Shown here: positions 10,533 through 21,370 of the stretch, piece by piece | Position numbering within the stretch: the stretch's first letter is position 1 | Layout: each line of letters begins with the position of its first letter | DNA from: Balamuthia mandrillaris | Lineage: Eukaryota; Discosea; Longamoebia; Balamuthiidae | DNA length: 64,000 nt | Reading direction: 5' to 3' | NCBI GenBank assembly: GCA_031835245.1 | Contig: JAVKOQ010000017.1 | Location: 302,501 to 366,500, forward strand | The notes under the pieces: model-generated | Databases searched by the model: none | Seen by the model: only the letters and a program-made list of their open reading frames with translations | Told to the model about the DNA's origin: nothing | Translations under genes and position numbers: made by a program

Positions 10533-12196
10533 ATGTTTGTGGCGGTGGGCGTGATCGCTGTGGTTTTGTTGCTGCTGGTGGTGGTTGGCCAGTGGCTCAC
10601 CAAGCCCAAACCTTTTCATCCCAAAGGAAAGCATGTGCTGATCACTGGTTTGTGTTTCTTTCCTTTCTTTCAGCTCGGTGGTTTGTGTTTTTGACTACCA
10701 CCGCTTGAATAAAAGGAGGTAGCAGCGGCATCGGCCTTGCCACCGCCATACAATTGGCCAAACTTGGCGCCAACATCACCATTCTTGCTCGCAACCAGAA
10801 AAGGTATTCGCTGTGTTTCTTCTCTGCTTATCTCTCTCCTCACGTTCTCTTTTCTCTCGTTATCTCGTTCTCTCGTTCTCTGCTTCTCCTCTCTTGTTCT
10901 CATTCTCTATTCTTTTCTCCGCTACTCCCTCCTTCTTTTGCTCTCTTCGCTTCTCGTTCTCTTCCTTCGCTCGCTCTTCATTCATTTGTTGTTACAGACT
11001 TGATGAAGCGAAAACGTTGATCGAGAAGGCCCGCATCTCTCCCGATGAACAGTTTGTGGATACACTCTCCATAGACGTTTGTCAAGGCAAAGAGACCTGC
11101 GACAAGATCATGCGTTACCTCGAAGAGAGCGGAAGACCTGCCGACGCTCTCATCACCAGTGCTGGTGACACGCGGCCGCAGGCCTTTGATGACCTTGACC
11201 TCGATATCTTTGAGTGGCTCATGAAAGTGAACTACCTTGGCACCGTTGCCTGCGTCAAAGCTGTTCTGCCCTCCATGTTAGTAGTTTCTCTTATTCCTTT
11301 TCCTTTTCTCTCTCTCTCAACGTGTTTCCTCTCTCAACTTCTCTCAACCTGTTTCTCCGTTATGCTCTGTTCTCTTCTTCTCTATTCATTTCTCATTTCT
11401 CCACAACTACCTATTGCTCCTGTTCCAATAGGAAGAAGCAGGGAGAAGGCCGCATCATATTTGTGAGCTCGATGGCAGCCTTGGCAGGCATCTATGGCTA
11501 CTCTGCCTATGGCCCCACTAAATGCGCTCTTCGGGGCTTGGCAGGTTCCTTTCTCATTTCGTTTTTTCTCAAATCCAGAACTCACTGACAGACTTTTTTT
11601 TCTTTTTCACAACAAACAGAGAGTCTTCAACATGAACTTCTTCCATATAGCATCACCATCTCGTTATCGTACGCTCTCTCTATTTCCATACTTCTCTCTC
11701 TTTCTCTCTAGTGCTCTAGTTGACAAAAGAGCAGCTATCCGCCAGACACGGACACACCAATGCTTCAAGAGGAGAACAAGTACAAGCCAAAGGAAACACT
11801 GGCTCTATCTGGAGTGACTTCTGGTGCTGCCTCTGCTGAACAAGTGGCGTCTACCATTGTTCAAGGCCTTCTGAAGCCTTCTCTTCACATTCCCGCCAAC
11901 TTGGATGGATTTATGTTGTGTAAGACAAATACCCTGGCTGCTTGCCTTCCTGCTTTCTATCTTTCTCTCTTTCGCTCGCTCTTACTCTTGTTCCCTTGCT
12001 CTCACTTGTTCTTATGAACGTTTTTAAAATAACAGGTGTTACACAATCTGGGCTTGGAGGAGGTACTCTATTAAACATGCTGCTGGAAGCAGTTTGTTTG
12101 CCATTCTTTAGAGTTATATCATTTGTAGTCTACTGGAACTTTATTCGCATTCTTCGGAGTATGCACCGCCACTCAAAGAACAAGAAACAACAATGA
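10533..12196 (+). CDS. KDSR: 3-ketodihydrosphingosine reductase (short-chain dehydrogenase)
   Basis: Reduces 3-ketosphinganine to sphinganine with NADPH, the second step of sphingolipid synthesis, at the ER membrane. Seven exons (10533-10647, 10716-10803, 10998-11280, 11436-11544, 11620-11668, 11735-11919, 12036-12196) give about 329 residues, matching KDSR/Tsc10 (320-335). An N-terminal hydrophobic anchor (VIAVVLLLLVVVGQWL) is followed by the cofactor motif TGGSSGIG, the catalytic Ser in FVSSMAA, and YGPTK (Tyr-x3-Lys). The C-terminal SYPPDTDTP segment and the late hydrophobic helices are typical of KDSR. The usual Asn of the N-x-AG motif reads Thr-Ser-AG here. Splice choice at the exon 3/4 junction (11280/11436) could differ by one or two codons. 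Confidence 0.92.
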
Positions 12197-12306
12197 GAAG
12201 AACGAGAAACAGCACCGATAAAAGACGACTTCTTTCCTCTTCTTTATTTTTTCTTTTTGTTCTATTTAAACATTTTCAGTAGCTTCTCTCTCATCATGTT
12301 CCTATG

Positions 12307-13152
12307 TTAATCCTGAAGGCTCTTCTTCATTACTTCTGATGTACGACGTATTCTCTCTGCTCGTTTCGCGGCCTTGCGCCTTTGCGCCATCCAACCAACA
12401 ATCATTATGACAACCGCCACCAAAACTACGACCGGTACCACCACTCCCACTGCAATCGCTATCTTCGTATCGTTGTCATCATCTTCATCTCCTCCTTCTT
12501 CTCCATCCGGATTTACAAGCACAGATACATCTGTTCTCATCAGCATTGCAAAGAAGATTTTCAGCTTTATCATCTCCAAGAAAAACAAAGCAAAACGAAG
12601 AAACGGAAGAAGGAAAAAAGCAAAAAGAAGAAAGGAGGAACACAAAACCTGGATCGTAAGTGACGTTGGTGGATCCTACAAGCATGAACTCGAGAAATAT
12701 TGTGTTTTGTGTGGGCTCCAACGATCCGGTATCCCACTGGGAGTAACCCGCTGCAACAGCTTCGAAACCCCATTCAGCCTCTGGAAGAACCTTTTTTGAA
12801 GCTGTTGGCGGGTTGTTCAAGGAGAACGAAGTCTGAGGAACAAACGATGAGAATCAAGTGAGGATGAAAGAGACGCAAGAAGAGGAGCGGGGAGCAAACC
12901 TTGACGAAGTCGATTTGGAAGAGACGGTCTTTGGCGTAAAAGCTGGTGGCGAATTGATATTCTCCAAGTTGGGCGGTCAAGTTGCTGTCGGAGGATGGCC
13001 AGTTGGGCCGTCCTGTTCCGTTCACGATGTACGGCTCCAAGTTGTGCGATAGTGTCAACTGCAGATAAGACGACGATGAGCGAACGGCAAGAAGAAGAAT
13101 AAGAAAAGAGAGGAACAGAACAGAGAAGAGAACAGAGTGGCGAGAAGGGCAA

Positions 13153-13198
<46 letters not shown>

Positions 13199-14169
13199 GA
13201 ACCTGAACTTGCATGCGAAGTTGACTGTACTGGTCTGTTTCGTTGAAGGAGGGCAGCACTTCCGACTCAAAGTTTACCAGTTCGATAGAGAACTTGATGG
13301 TATTGCCTCTCACCGTAATATTGCGAGACACACCGTTTTCATTCCTGTTGTTATCTTCCATTCATCAGTTCTTGTTCTTCTTTCTTTGTTTTTGCAAAAA
13401 GCAAGGCACCGTACGTGAATGTTCTAGTCTCTGGCTCTCCAATGTTCGCAAAGCTGACTATCAGTTCGCTATGAGGGCTGCTCCCCAGCCCGCGAAAGCG
13501 AGACCTCACCTCGTTGCGAGAAACGAGTTCTCTGGTAAGCTCCGCCTTTGAGAAGTTGAATTGGAACTGACTGTTAAGGTCACATTCCTCCAAAGTTCCT
13601 GTTCGGTTGTTGTTGTTTGTTAGTTCTTCCTCTTTTTTTTTTCTTTTCTTCATGCTTTTCTTCCTCTCTCTACTCCTCTTTCTTTTCAGCTTTCTCTTTC
13701 TCCCTCTCTTTCCCCTACCGAAACAACAAACCTCTTTGATCATAGATGGTCCCGGTAGTATTCTCTTGTTGAACGACCCGGTTGCACTTGACCTCCAACA
13801 AGCCCAGTGGTTGCAAGAGCACCCACATGCTCTCTATCACCTCCCCATTCTCATCTCTGGGAAAGAGAAAAATGCCAGGCCTGGGCCATTCCTTGGGCAG
13901 TCGTGCTTGCAGATATCTACCTGTTATATAAGAGATTATAAACGCACGTTAGAGAGTGCCAGAAGACGTTTTTGTGCTTTTTTTTTTCTGAAGGTATTAT
14001 TTGAAGACGTTACAGAAGCACAGAACGAAAGAAGTAAATAAAAACCTTCAAAAACTACAGCAGAGCCTTCGATGGAGACGGGGGTGATCCCAGCGATGTA
14101 TGCGCCTTGGACATGGACTCCTCCAATGCATGCCAAGAGGCATACAGCGAGAAGAAAAGAGGAAGACAT
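12307..14169 (-). CDS. Type I single-pass membrane protein, unknown family
   Basis: Seven exons (14046-14169, 13732-13920, 13415-13598, 13203-13344, 12900-13058, 12649-12832, 12307-12530) join in phase to 401 residues. The sequence starts with a clear signal peptide (SSSFLLAVCLLACIGGVHVQG), continues as a probably beta-rich ectodomain of about 310 residues with several N-glycosylation sequons (NETDQ, NGTG, NLTA, NVTY), and ends with an acidic stalk, one transmembrane helix (AIAVGVVVPVVVLVAVVIMIV) and a short basic tail. The topology suggests a surface or secretory-pathway receptor-like protein. I recognise no domain. Introns carry GA tracts (for example 13156-13196). Confidence 0.85.
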
Positions 14170-14911
14170 GTTCGAGGTGCAGCCCACTCTCTTCTTTCGT
14201 TCTTTTGTTTTGAAAAGAAAACAAACACGCAAGACGACTCTAGCACAGAGCGGCAGAAAGGGTGAATAGCGGTGATTCATTATAATAATAAAATAATAAT
14301 ATCAAGTCAAAAAAAGGAAATTTCCGCCGATTAAATCTCACGGGATGTAACGTCCAATCGCGTCTAGTTACGTGATCTTCGTGCTGAGATCCCTTTGTCC
14401 ACAAAAATTTGCCTCTCCATTCCGCCATCCCGTTTGATCTCCAACAATCACATGCTGCCCAACCAAGGGCAATGCGACACCATTGCGGTCAAAAATAGCT
14501 TTTTTTTTTTCCTGCCTTCATCCCACGGGAATAAGGATGCCAATTTCGGCGCCCTTCCTTACCTTATTATTTTTTGCCGACCACCTGAAGCCACCACTGT
14601 TTTCGTTTATGTTTCCCCATTTCTTTTCTTTTTCAGAGGTTTCACCTTCCGTTCGCTGCTCTGCTGCCTTCTCCACCTTCCCCAACAGCAAACAGTGCTT
14701 GGGGAGGGGGTTTTTTTTTCGGGATTTTTGTGGGTGAAACCGTTTTTTTTTTTCTCTCTCTAGCACGTCCAGCGAGCGTAACGCATCGATACAAAAAAAA
14801 ACCAAAATCATTGATTCGATTTTGCACAACAGACTCTGTCTGTCTTTTTGTTGTTGTTGTTGTTGCGTTCTCTTTCTTTTTGTGGATCTCTTGCGGTGAA
14901 CGACCGTTACC
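14170..14911. other. Divergent intergenic region between two head-to-head genes
   Basis: 742 bases with no supported gene. It lies between the 5' ends of the membrane-protein gene (minus) and the phosphatase gene (plus), so it should hold two promoters. Contains T-runs and an AT-rich tract (about 14280-14300) but no element I can name. Confidence 0.5.
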
Positions 14912-16156
14912 ATGTGGTACGACGAGGAAAGCTGCGAGGCTGAAGTCTTGGAGCTCCAAAAAGCGGAAGCTGCAAAGAAGCCAAAGAAAGAGGAGGAAGC
15001 AACACATCCCACTCACTTTCATCCACCACCACCACCAGGAGATGAGAGCGAAGGCGAAGAAGCTGATCATCGTCAACTAAACCTGTCTCTTCTCTCTCGC
15101 GACCGGGCCTGCGGACTCTCCCTGTCCAGCCCTCCTCGCGGCACTTCCTTCTGTTGGCTACCCAGACCAAGAGCCATCACGGAGCACCAAAGCCTGAAGT
15201 GCGGCGGGGGAGGCACCGAAGGAGAACATCAGCTGCTCTCTCTGTTGAGAGAGGAAGAGGAGCAGGAGGGGAAGGAACAGCTTCTTCTCGCCAACCTGTT
15301 GCTGCCGCCGCCGCCGAGCTTGTACTGGGCCATACCAGGGAAGTTGCTGGGCATGGGCTGTCCCACGCACAAGCAGCAGCTCCGCTTCCTGCAGGAGCAA
15401 TGCGGCGTGCGCCTCGTGGTCAACCTGCAGGAGCGCTGCCCCCCTCGCGAGTGGTTCCCTCCTTCTAGTTTTGCTGCCCGGCCTCTTCGTTCGTCTTCGT
15501 CTTCTGTTGCTTATTCTGGTTTTTCTTCTGCCCGCGGAGAAGGAGACAGCTATGTTCCGTTTGCCGAGATGGACTATGAGGCCATCCCTGTGAGAAGCTT
15601 TGGAGCACCTTCCTTCGAGCAAGCTCTTCACTTTGTGCAACTCGTTCATCGCGTCATAAACCACAACGCCAACAACACAATTCCATCATCTCAACAACAG
15701 AAGCATCAGTATCGGTATAACGATTCTTCTTCTCCCTCAGATGACCAAAGAACAGAAGAAGACAATGCACAAGCACCATCATCTCACCAGCAGCAACAAC
15801 AACACATCAACACGACAAACGACAATAGCGACAATCAACGAAGAAAAGAAGGAAGAGGAGAGAAGCGGAAAGACGGAGCCGCAGCGGCGGTGGCCGTGCA
15901 TTGCAGAGCAGGCAAAGGAAGGACCGGCACCATGATCGCATGTTACTTCATCTACTCGGAGGGTATCTCTGCGGAGGAGGCTATCCAGAGGGTGCGCTCT
16001 CTCAGCCCTCTTTCCATCGAGACGAAAGGACAGGAGGCCTTTATTGCTTCGTTTGCACAGCGACTTCCGCAGGAGAATACTTCTTCGACGTGTAAGCGGC
16101 AAGGAGAGCAACAAACGTCACAACACAATAACGTGGAGGCCACTGCGTGCATGTGA
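14912..16156 (+). CDS. Atypical dual-specificity phosphatase, DUSP23/VHZ-like
   Basis: Intronless frame of 414 residues. Residues ~135-175 (LYWAIPGKLLGMGCP, then CGVRLVVNLQE) match the start of the small archaeal-type/DUSP23 phosphatase domain. Residues ~329-337 hold the P-loop HCRAGKGRTG, with the catalytic Cys and Arg, followed by TMIACYFIY. About 80 residues of Gln/Asn/Ser-rich sequence are inserted just before the P-loop, and a long low-complexity N-terminus precedes the domain, so it is more than twice the length of DUSP23 (150). The usual general-acid Asp (IPD in DUSP23) appears as IPVRSFGAPS here. It probably dephosphorylates phosphoproteins; target unknown. Activity may be reduced if the acid is truly missing. 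Confidence 0.85.
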   Translation: MWYDEESCEAEVLELQKAEAAKKPKKEEEATHPTHFHPPPPPGDESEGEEADHRQLNLSLLSRDRACGLSLSSPPRGTSFCWLPRPRAITEHQSLKCGGGGTEGEHQLLSLLREEEEQEGKEQLLLANLLLPPPPSLYWAIPGKLLGMGCPTHKQQLRFLQEQCGVRLVVNLQERCPPREWFPPSSFAARPLRSSSSSVAYSGFSSARGEGDSYVPFAEMDYEAIPVRSFGAPSFEQALHFVQLVHRVINHNANNTIPSSQQQKHQYRYNDSSSPSDDQRTEEDNAQAPSSHQQQQQHINTTNDNSDNQRRKEGRGEKRKDGAAAAVAVHCRAGKGRTGTMIACYFIYSEGISAEEAIQRVRSLSPLSIETKGQEAFIASFAQRLPQENTSSTCKRQGEQQTSQHNNVEATACM

Positions 16157-16233
16157 GGAGAAAGCATTTGTGGTTTTTTTGTTTGCTGTGTACAAGTGTA
16201 GTTGTAAAAGTAAAAGAGAGAAGATTTTGCTTA

Positions 16234-16803
16234 TCATCTTCTTCTTGTTCCACCATAGCCTTCGCCAAGAACAAATAGTGGAAGAGAAATGTCAGAAAGG
16301 AGAGAGAGAGAGAGAGAGAAAAGAAAAGGAGAGGAAAGGGAGAATGTACCAGAGGCAGTTCGCATGCCACCGCTACTACCACCAAAGCCGCCACCCCAGC
16401 TGCTCCCACCGCCCCAGCCACCGCTTCTGTAAGTAGGCCTTGCACCACTGTAGCAGCGAAGAGATGAGTGAACGAATGAGAGAGAGAGAGAGAGGAGAGA
16501 GAGAGTGAGCATACAAGCCATATCCGGGACCCCCATATCCATATCCATAGTTATTACCATAACCATAGCCATAGCCACGTGGTCGGCCAAAGAGGTATCC
16601 CAACAAGCCACCTGTGGCCATTCCTTGCCAGAAGCCACCACCGCCCATTCCTGCAGCAGGTGCTGGTCCTGCTCCCGGTGCACAACTGGCGCTTCCGTAG
16701 TAGGGTCCTCCACCTCCTCCACCACCGCCACCTCCACCCCCGCCACCGTAGTAGCCTGCTCCTCCACTATAAAGCGCATCACGTTAGAGATTCATACTTG
16801 AGA

Positions 16804-16839
<36 letters not shown>

Positions 16840-17252
16840 GGGTAGAGAAAACGAAAGAAGAAAAGAAGCAAAGCAGGGATAACCCACCCAGTAGGGCGGT
16901 AGGCGCCAGGAGAAGGATAGGTGATGCAAGTGCGAATGAGAAGGTAACCCAAATAACAAATGATGCCGAATAGGAGCCAGTTCCAAAGGGTGGATATGCC
17001 ACTTGAACCTGTGCTTCCCCTATAGTAGCTGTCCCCTGTTACGATAAATAAAGTAGCACTTCAGCTGTTGAACGAGAGAGAGAAAAGAGAGAGAGACTAT
17101 ACCACGATTATAGTAACTATCATGAGCGGTGTAATGCAGCTCATACTCCAGACCGCAGCTGCCACGCAACACGTATGGGTCGTCCGGATGGTCATAGCCT
17201 TCGCAACTGTTGCAACAATATTCCCACAACAAAGTAATCAGCCTACATTCTT

Positions 17253-17288
<36 letters not shown>

Positions 17289-17933
17289 AACGCACCTGAC
17301 AGCTAGTTCACCAAAGCGTACGTTAGTCGGTAAGTCAGCGTCGCACTTCCATTGTACATCTTTAGTTAAAAAAAAAACAATGAAAGTCAACTAATAAAGC
17401 GACCAAGTTCACTCAATTCTCTGCGGTGTAGTCCTTCGTTTCATCCTCTTTCTCTCTTTCTCTCTTATGTTCTCTCCCTTTCTCTTGTTCTCTCCTACTG
17501 CCTCTCTCGCTCTCTCTTGCTCTCTCGCTCTCTCGCTCTCTCTCTCTCTGTCATAAAGGTAGAACATACCGAAACCATCATTTCCAACGTTTCGGCACTG
17601 AACGACAACCGGTTCATGCTCGCTTCCGCAAGCGGAGCCACCAATGCATTTCAACTGTCCCAACAAACAAATAGGTTAGCGTGCTAGTGCTCAAATAGAC
17701 TCGCATTGTCACAAAAACATTAGTCGGATGAGAGATTTTTGCCAAACCTGAGGGATGGGACTGGATCTTCGGGCAGTGGTTTTGCCGCCGCTGGTAAAAG
17801 TGAGGGCCTGTATTTCGGTCAAGCGCACGCGATCGTCGTAGTAGGCGTTCGCAACGTCAGCGTAGAGCGCGCTCACCAGGCACAACAGAACAAAAGCCTG
17901 CCAGAGAAAGCCTGCCGCCACGCTTCCTTTCAT
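16234..17933 (-). CDS. SARAF: SARAF, store-operated calcium entry-associated regulatory factor (TMEM66)
   Basis: ER membrane protein that in animals slows store-operated calcium entry by acting on STIM. Eight exons (17748-17933, 17570-17654, 17296-17359, 17103-17206, 16888-17035, 16515-16766, 16350-16447, 16234-16259) give 320 residues (human 339). The signal peptide is followed by TEIQALTF, the Cys-rich lumenal domain (PIPQLKCIGGSACG, VVQCRNVGNDG, DVQWKCDADLP, VSCEGYDHPDDPYVLRGSCG), one transmembrane helix (LWNWLLFGIICYLGYLLI), and a Gly/Tyr-rich cytosolic tail ending GYGGTRRR. The spacing of the lumenal cysteines and the tail ending are as in animal SARAF. The last exon codes for only nine codons including the stop. 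Confidence 0.95.
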
Positions 17934-18192
17934 CTTCTGCCTTTGCTTTTTTTTAAACTGCCAAATGCAACGAACAGGGACAACCGTTGTCCGCCAATCT
18001 CACCCAATCCTCCTCTTAAAGCAAAGAAGACACATCCACACCAAAAAAAGCACCGCCCAAAGCAAATGTACGCTTCGATCGGATCACTGACTGAGGAATT
18101 TCAAACCACCAATCAGCAAACGTTTGACTACAGTGCATGTTTCACGTCGTCATGGCATATAGTCTTTAAATCGAACTAGCTAGAAGCAACGA

Positions 18193-19502
18193 ATGGAAAG
18201 CCAAACAGCATTACAGCTATCGGACTTGCCCTTTGAACTGTTTTGCATGGCGTTGGACCATCTGGAGGCCAAGGAACTCTTCCCCTGTTTCCTGGTGTCC
18301 TCTTGGTTCCTTCATGCGGCCAACAACGACAACTCTTGGCGTCTCCGGTGCGTGCAAGACTTTAACACCCCTGCCTCGTCTTCTTTGTTGGAAGAGGCAG
18401 GAGAAAAGGGCGGGGTGAGCTCTTGGAAAGAACTGTACAAGTTGAACTCTGACCTTTCTTGGGACGTGGAGCGATGCACGAAAAACCCAGCGAGCACCTT
18501 TTCAGAGCATAACCGGGTTGTTGCCTGGCAGGGAGGCTCATACTTCTCCGTCCGTTCCAAGCGGTGCTTCACCAAGAGTTGCGGTCTGGCGGCTTTTGAG
18601 TTTGTCGTTCGCAACTTTAAAAACGGTCACTCCTCTTGCCTCGGCGTTGTGGATGATAGTTGGGACTGCGAAGCGCTGGAATATAAGGCTGGCATGGTCC
18701 CGCATAGTTTCATGTGGTGGACCCATTATTCCCTTTCGTACGTGGTGTTCTCCTTCTTCTCCGTCTTTGTCCCCTTCTTGTTCTTGTTCTTGTTATTGTC
18801 CTCTTTTTGTTGTTCTTGTTCTTCTTCTTCTTGTTGTTCTTGTTGTTCTTGTTCTTGTTCTTCTTCTTCTTCTTCTTCTGCTTGTTCTTCTTCGTTCTTC
18901 TTCTTCTTCTTCTTCTTCTTCTTCTTCTTGTTCTTCTTCTTCTTCTTCTTCTTCTTCTTCTTCTTCTTCTTCTTCTTCTTCTGCTTCTTCTTCTGCTTCT
19001 GCTTCTCCTACAGTGCTAGGTTATCTTATTCAGTGTTCTTTTTTTTTTGTGCTTATTATCCTTCTGCTTTTTTAACGTTTGTTATAGCCAAGACATCCTT
19101 GGCAGCGAAAGAGAGCTTCAAATAGGTCGACACCTGGATTGTGCATGGCAGACAGGGGACGTGGTAGGCGTGCTTATCAACTTCCACGACAAAACCGACG
19201 AAGCTTCAGGAGAGGACTCTACTTTCGGTCATACCATTCACTTCTTCCTCAACGGCGCTTGGAAGGAAAGCATGGCCTTTCCTGATAGCATCGACAAGCT
19301 TTGGCCGGTGATCAACCTCTATTCCAACGGAGACGTCATCGAGATAAGACCCTGCCAGAAGAGCTTCTACCAGAGCAAGCTGTTGAACCTAACAAAGGAA
19401 GAACATGAAAAGATTCAGAGGTACATCGACGATCATCGCGAGCGTTACCGCCAACAAGGATGGCAAAACGAGGAGCCCGATGAAACAGCAGAAGAGCACT
19501 GA
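18193..19502 (+). CDS. F-box and SPRY (B30.2) domain protein, FBXO45-like
   Basis: Probable substrate receptor of an SCF-type ubiquitin ligase. Two exons (18193-18737, 19088-19502) give 319 residues. The F-box is at residues ~7-55 (LSDLPFELFCMALDHLEAKE, ending NSWRLRC). A SPRY-like sandwich follows: VVAWQGGSYFSVRS, then after the intron GDVVGVLINFHD, IHFFLNGAW and LWPVINLYSNGDVIEIR. The F-box-then-SPRY order and length recall FBXO45/FSN-1. The tail is a charged helix. The intron is filled by a CTT/GTT microsatellite and would read as Ser/Phe/Leu runs if retained. Confidence 0.85.
18775..19012. repeat. (CTT)n/(GTT)n trinucleotide tract
   Basis: About 240 bases of imperfect TTC/TTG units within the intron of the F-box/SPRY gene. 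All six frames look open over it, which makes false ORFs of Ser, Phe, Leu, Lys, Glu or Arg. Confidence 0.95.
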
Positions 19503-19722
19503 AAACAACACACAGCCCGCCTGCCTCCGCCCCATGTCGTCACGAAATACAAGTAAAAAACCCATTGAAAATTCGATGAAAATTACTTTGTAGGTCTCAG
19601 AAAACAGAATGAAAATCGACAGAAAGAGCTTTTTTTCTGAGGGAAGAAAGCGAATCAAAGCTTGCCAAAGAGAGAAAACGAGCACCACCGATCCCCTTCA
19701 AGCAGAAAAACGAATAATAACC

Positions 19723-20753
19723 ATGGCAAGGGCAGGTGTTAGATTAGCGCTATTGCTCATTGCTGTCGTAAGCTCTTATTGTTTGCTGGTGTCAGCGGAG
19801 GAGTGGCATCGCCATACCAACCGTAAAGCATTCGTGTTTTCTCTTTTGAAACTCTATTAATATTCTTCTCACCGGCCTAACCTCCTCTTTTTCCATTCGA
19901 AACCTCGCAGCTGCGAGTGGGCGGTGGCACGAAAAATCGACTCACCTGCTGGAACACGCAGAGGACGAACCGACGGACGTTCAATTGAGCACCAAAGAGA
20001 AGGTTGCGCAGATCAAGGCGGAAATCAAGAACCTCAGCCAAGTGCTGCACGAGCAACAGGGGCAGCTGTGGGAGATTCAGGCCCAGCAGGATGCCATCAA
20101 GGCCCAAAGCTTCTTCTGGTTCAACGACCCGGAGCTTCGCCACCAGGTGGACCTCTTGCAGCTGCAGGTGAACGACCAGCTGAGGCTCGTGGAGAACACG
20201 TTCGATGACATTGCCGTTCATTGGCGACAACTGAAACCTCTCTACGGCGTGTTTTCAAAGGTTCGTTCATGCCCCTTTTTTCCCCTTCTTCCCTGTCTTT
20301 CTTCTGACTTGCTCTTGGTCCTCCAACATTCAGATGTTCCTCTTTGAGTTCATCCACTTCATGCTGGACCCCTTCTTCCTCATCTTCAACTTCATCTTCT
20401 CCACCTTTGGGCTGGGCTTCATCCTGACCTTCATCCTCTGGGGTCCCATCGCCATCACCCTCTTCTACCTGCTCTTCCAATTCGGGGTGCAGGTGCTGCC
20501 CTACGTCCTCTTTGTGGGGCTGCAGGTCTACTGGGCCTTCAACCTGCCCTTTCTGCTGCTGCAGTACGGCCCCTCCTGGACCCAGTTCTTGGCGGTCTAC
20601 GTGCCCTTCCTGGCCGTGGTCTATCTGGTGAGCTGGGGAGGGGGCATCAGGCAGCTGGCCAGGTTGGTGCGTGCGGTGCTGGGCAGGGGGCGCTCCGCAA
20701 GGGGCGTCGTGGTCCCTCCGCCTGCTTCCACTCGTCCCATCAAACAAGACTAA
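19723..20753 (+). CDS. Secretory-pathway membrane protein with coiled coil, unknown family
   Basis: Three exons (19723-19822, 19911-20260, 20334-20753) give 289 residues. An N-terminal hydrophobic signal (VRLALLLIAVVSSYCLLVSA) precedes a polar, Gln/Glu-rich helix of about 80 residues (STKEKVAQIKAEIKNLSQVL onward) likely to form a coiled coil. Exon 3 codes for three or four closely spaced hydrophobic helices (from FEFIHFMLDPFFLIFNFIF to YVPFLAVVYLV) and a short basic tail. No family recognised; a membrane-shaping or ER/Golgi role would be a guess. Confidence 0.8.
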
Positions 20754-20757
20754 AGGA

Positions 20758-20760
<3 letters not shown>

Positions 20761-20792
<32 letters not shown>

Positions 20793-20801
20793 GAGAGAGC
20801 A

Positions 20802-20829
<28 letters not shown>
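20761..20829. repeat. (GA)n microsatellite between convergent genes
   Basis: Interrupted GA tract just after the stop of the coiled-coil membrane protein gene and before the carboxypeptidase 3' end. Confidence 0.9.
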
Positions 20830-20833
<4 letters not shown>

Positions 20834-20895
20834 TGAAAGTGATAATGTAAATATCCTATTCACAAAAATAAGTTAGGGAAAAGACAGCCGAGTAA

Positions 20896-21333
20896 TTAGA
20901 ATTGTTGTTGGTGAAGCAAAGAGGAGGAGGAAGGAGAAAGGCTCTCTTCGGGGAGAGTCAAGTTTTGGCGAGTGAGGAATCGGCTGAACATGGCGAAGGA
21001 GGTAATGGGTTGGTACTGGGGTGCCTCATGACCAGCTCCCTTGATCGTGGCGAAGGTGTACTTATCAAAGACCTCGACGTATCCTGCGGTGGCTCCGTTC
21101 ACGAACCACGGTTGCCACGCGCTGACCGGCCGTACTTTGTTTGCAATCTCGCCCAGGCAGGCCTGCGTGGTGGCGAAGGGAACAGTGGCAATGTCAATGT
21201 CGCCGGCAAATACCAGGACGGAGACGTTGGGAGCTTCGTTGAACAATCGGAGGTAGATGTCGTTCATGTTTGCTCCAGATGGCTCGTAGTTAATGGCATC
21301 AGTGCACTGCAGTATGTCATCACGTTTGTTAGA

Positions 21334-21370
<37 letters not shown>

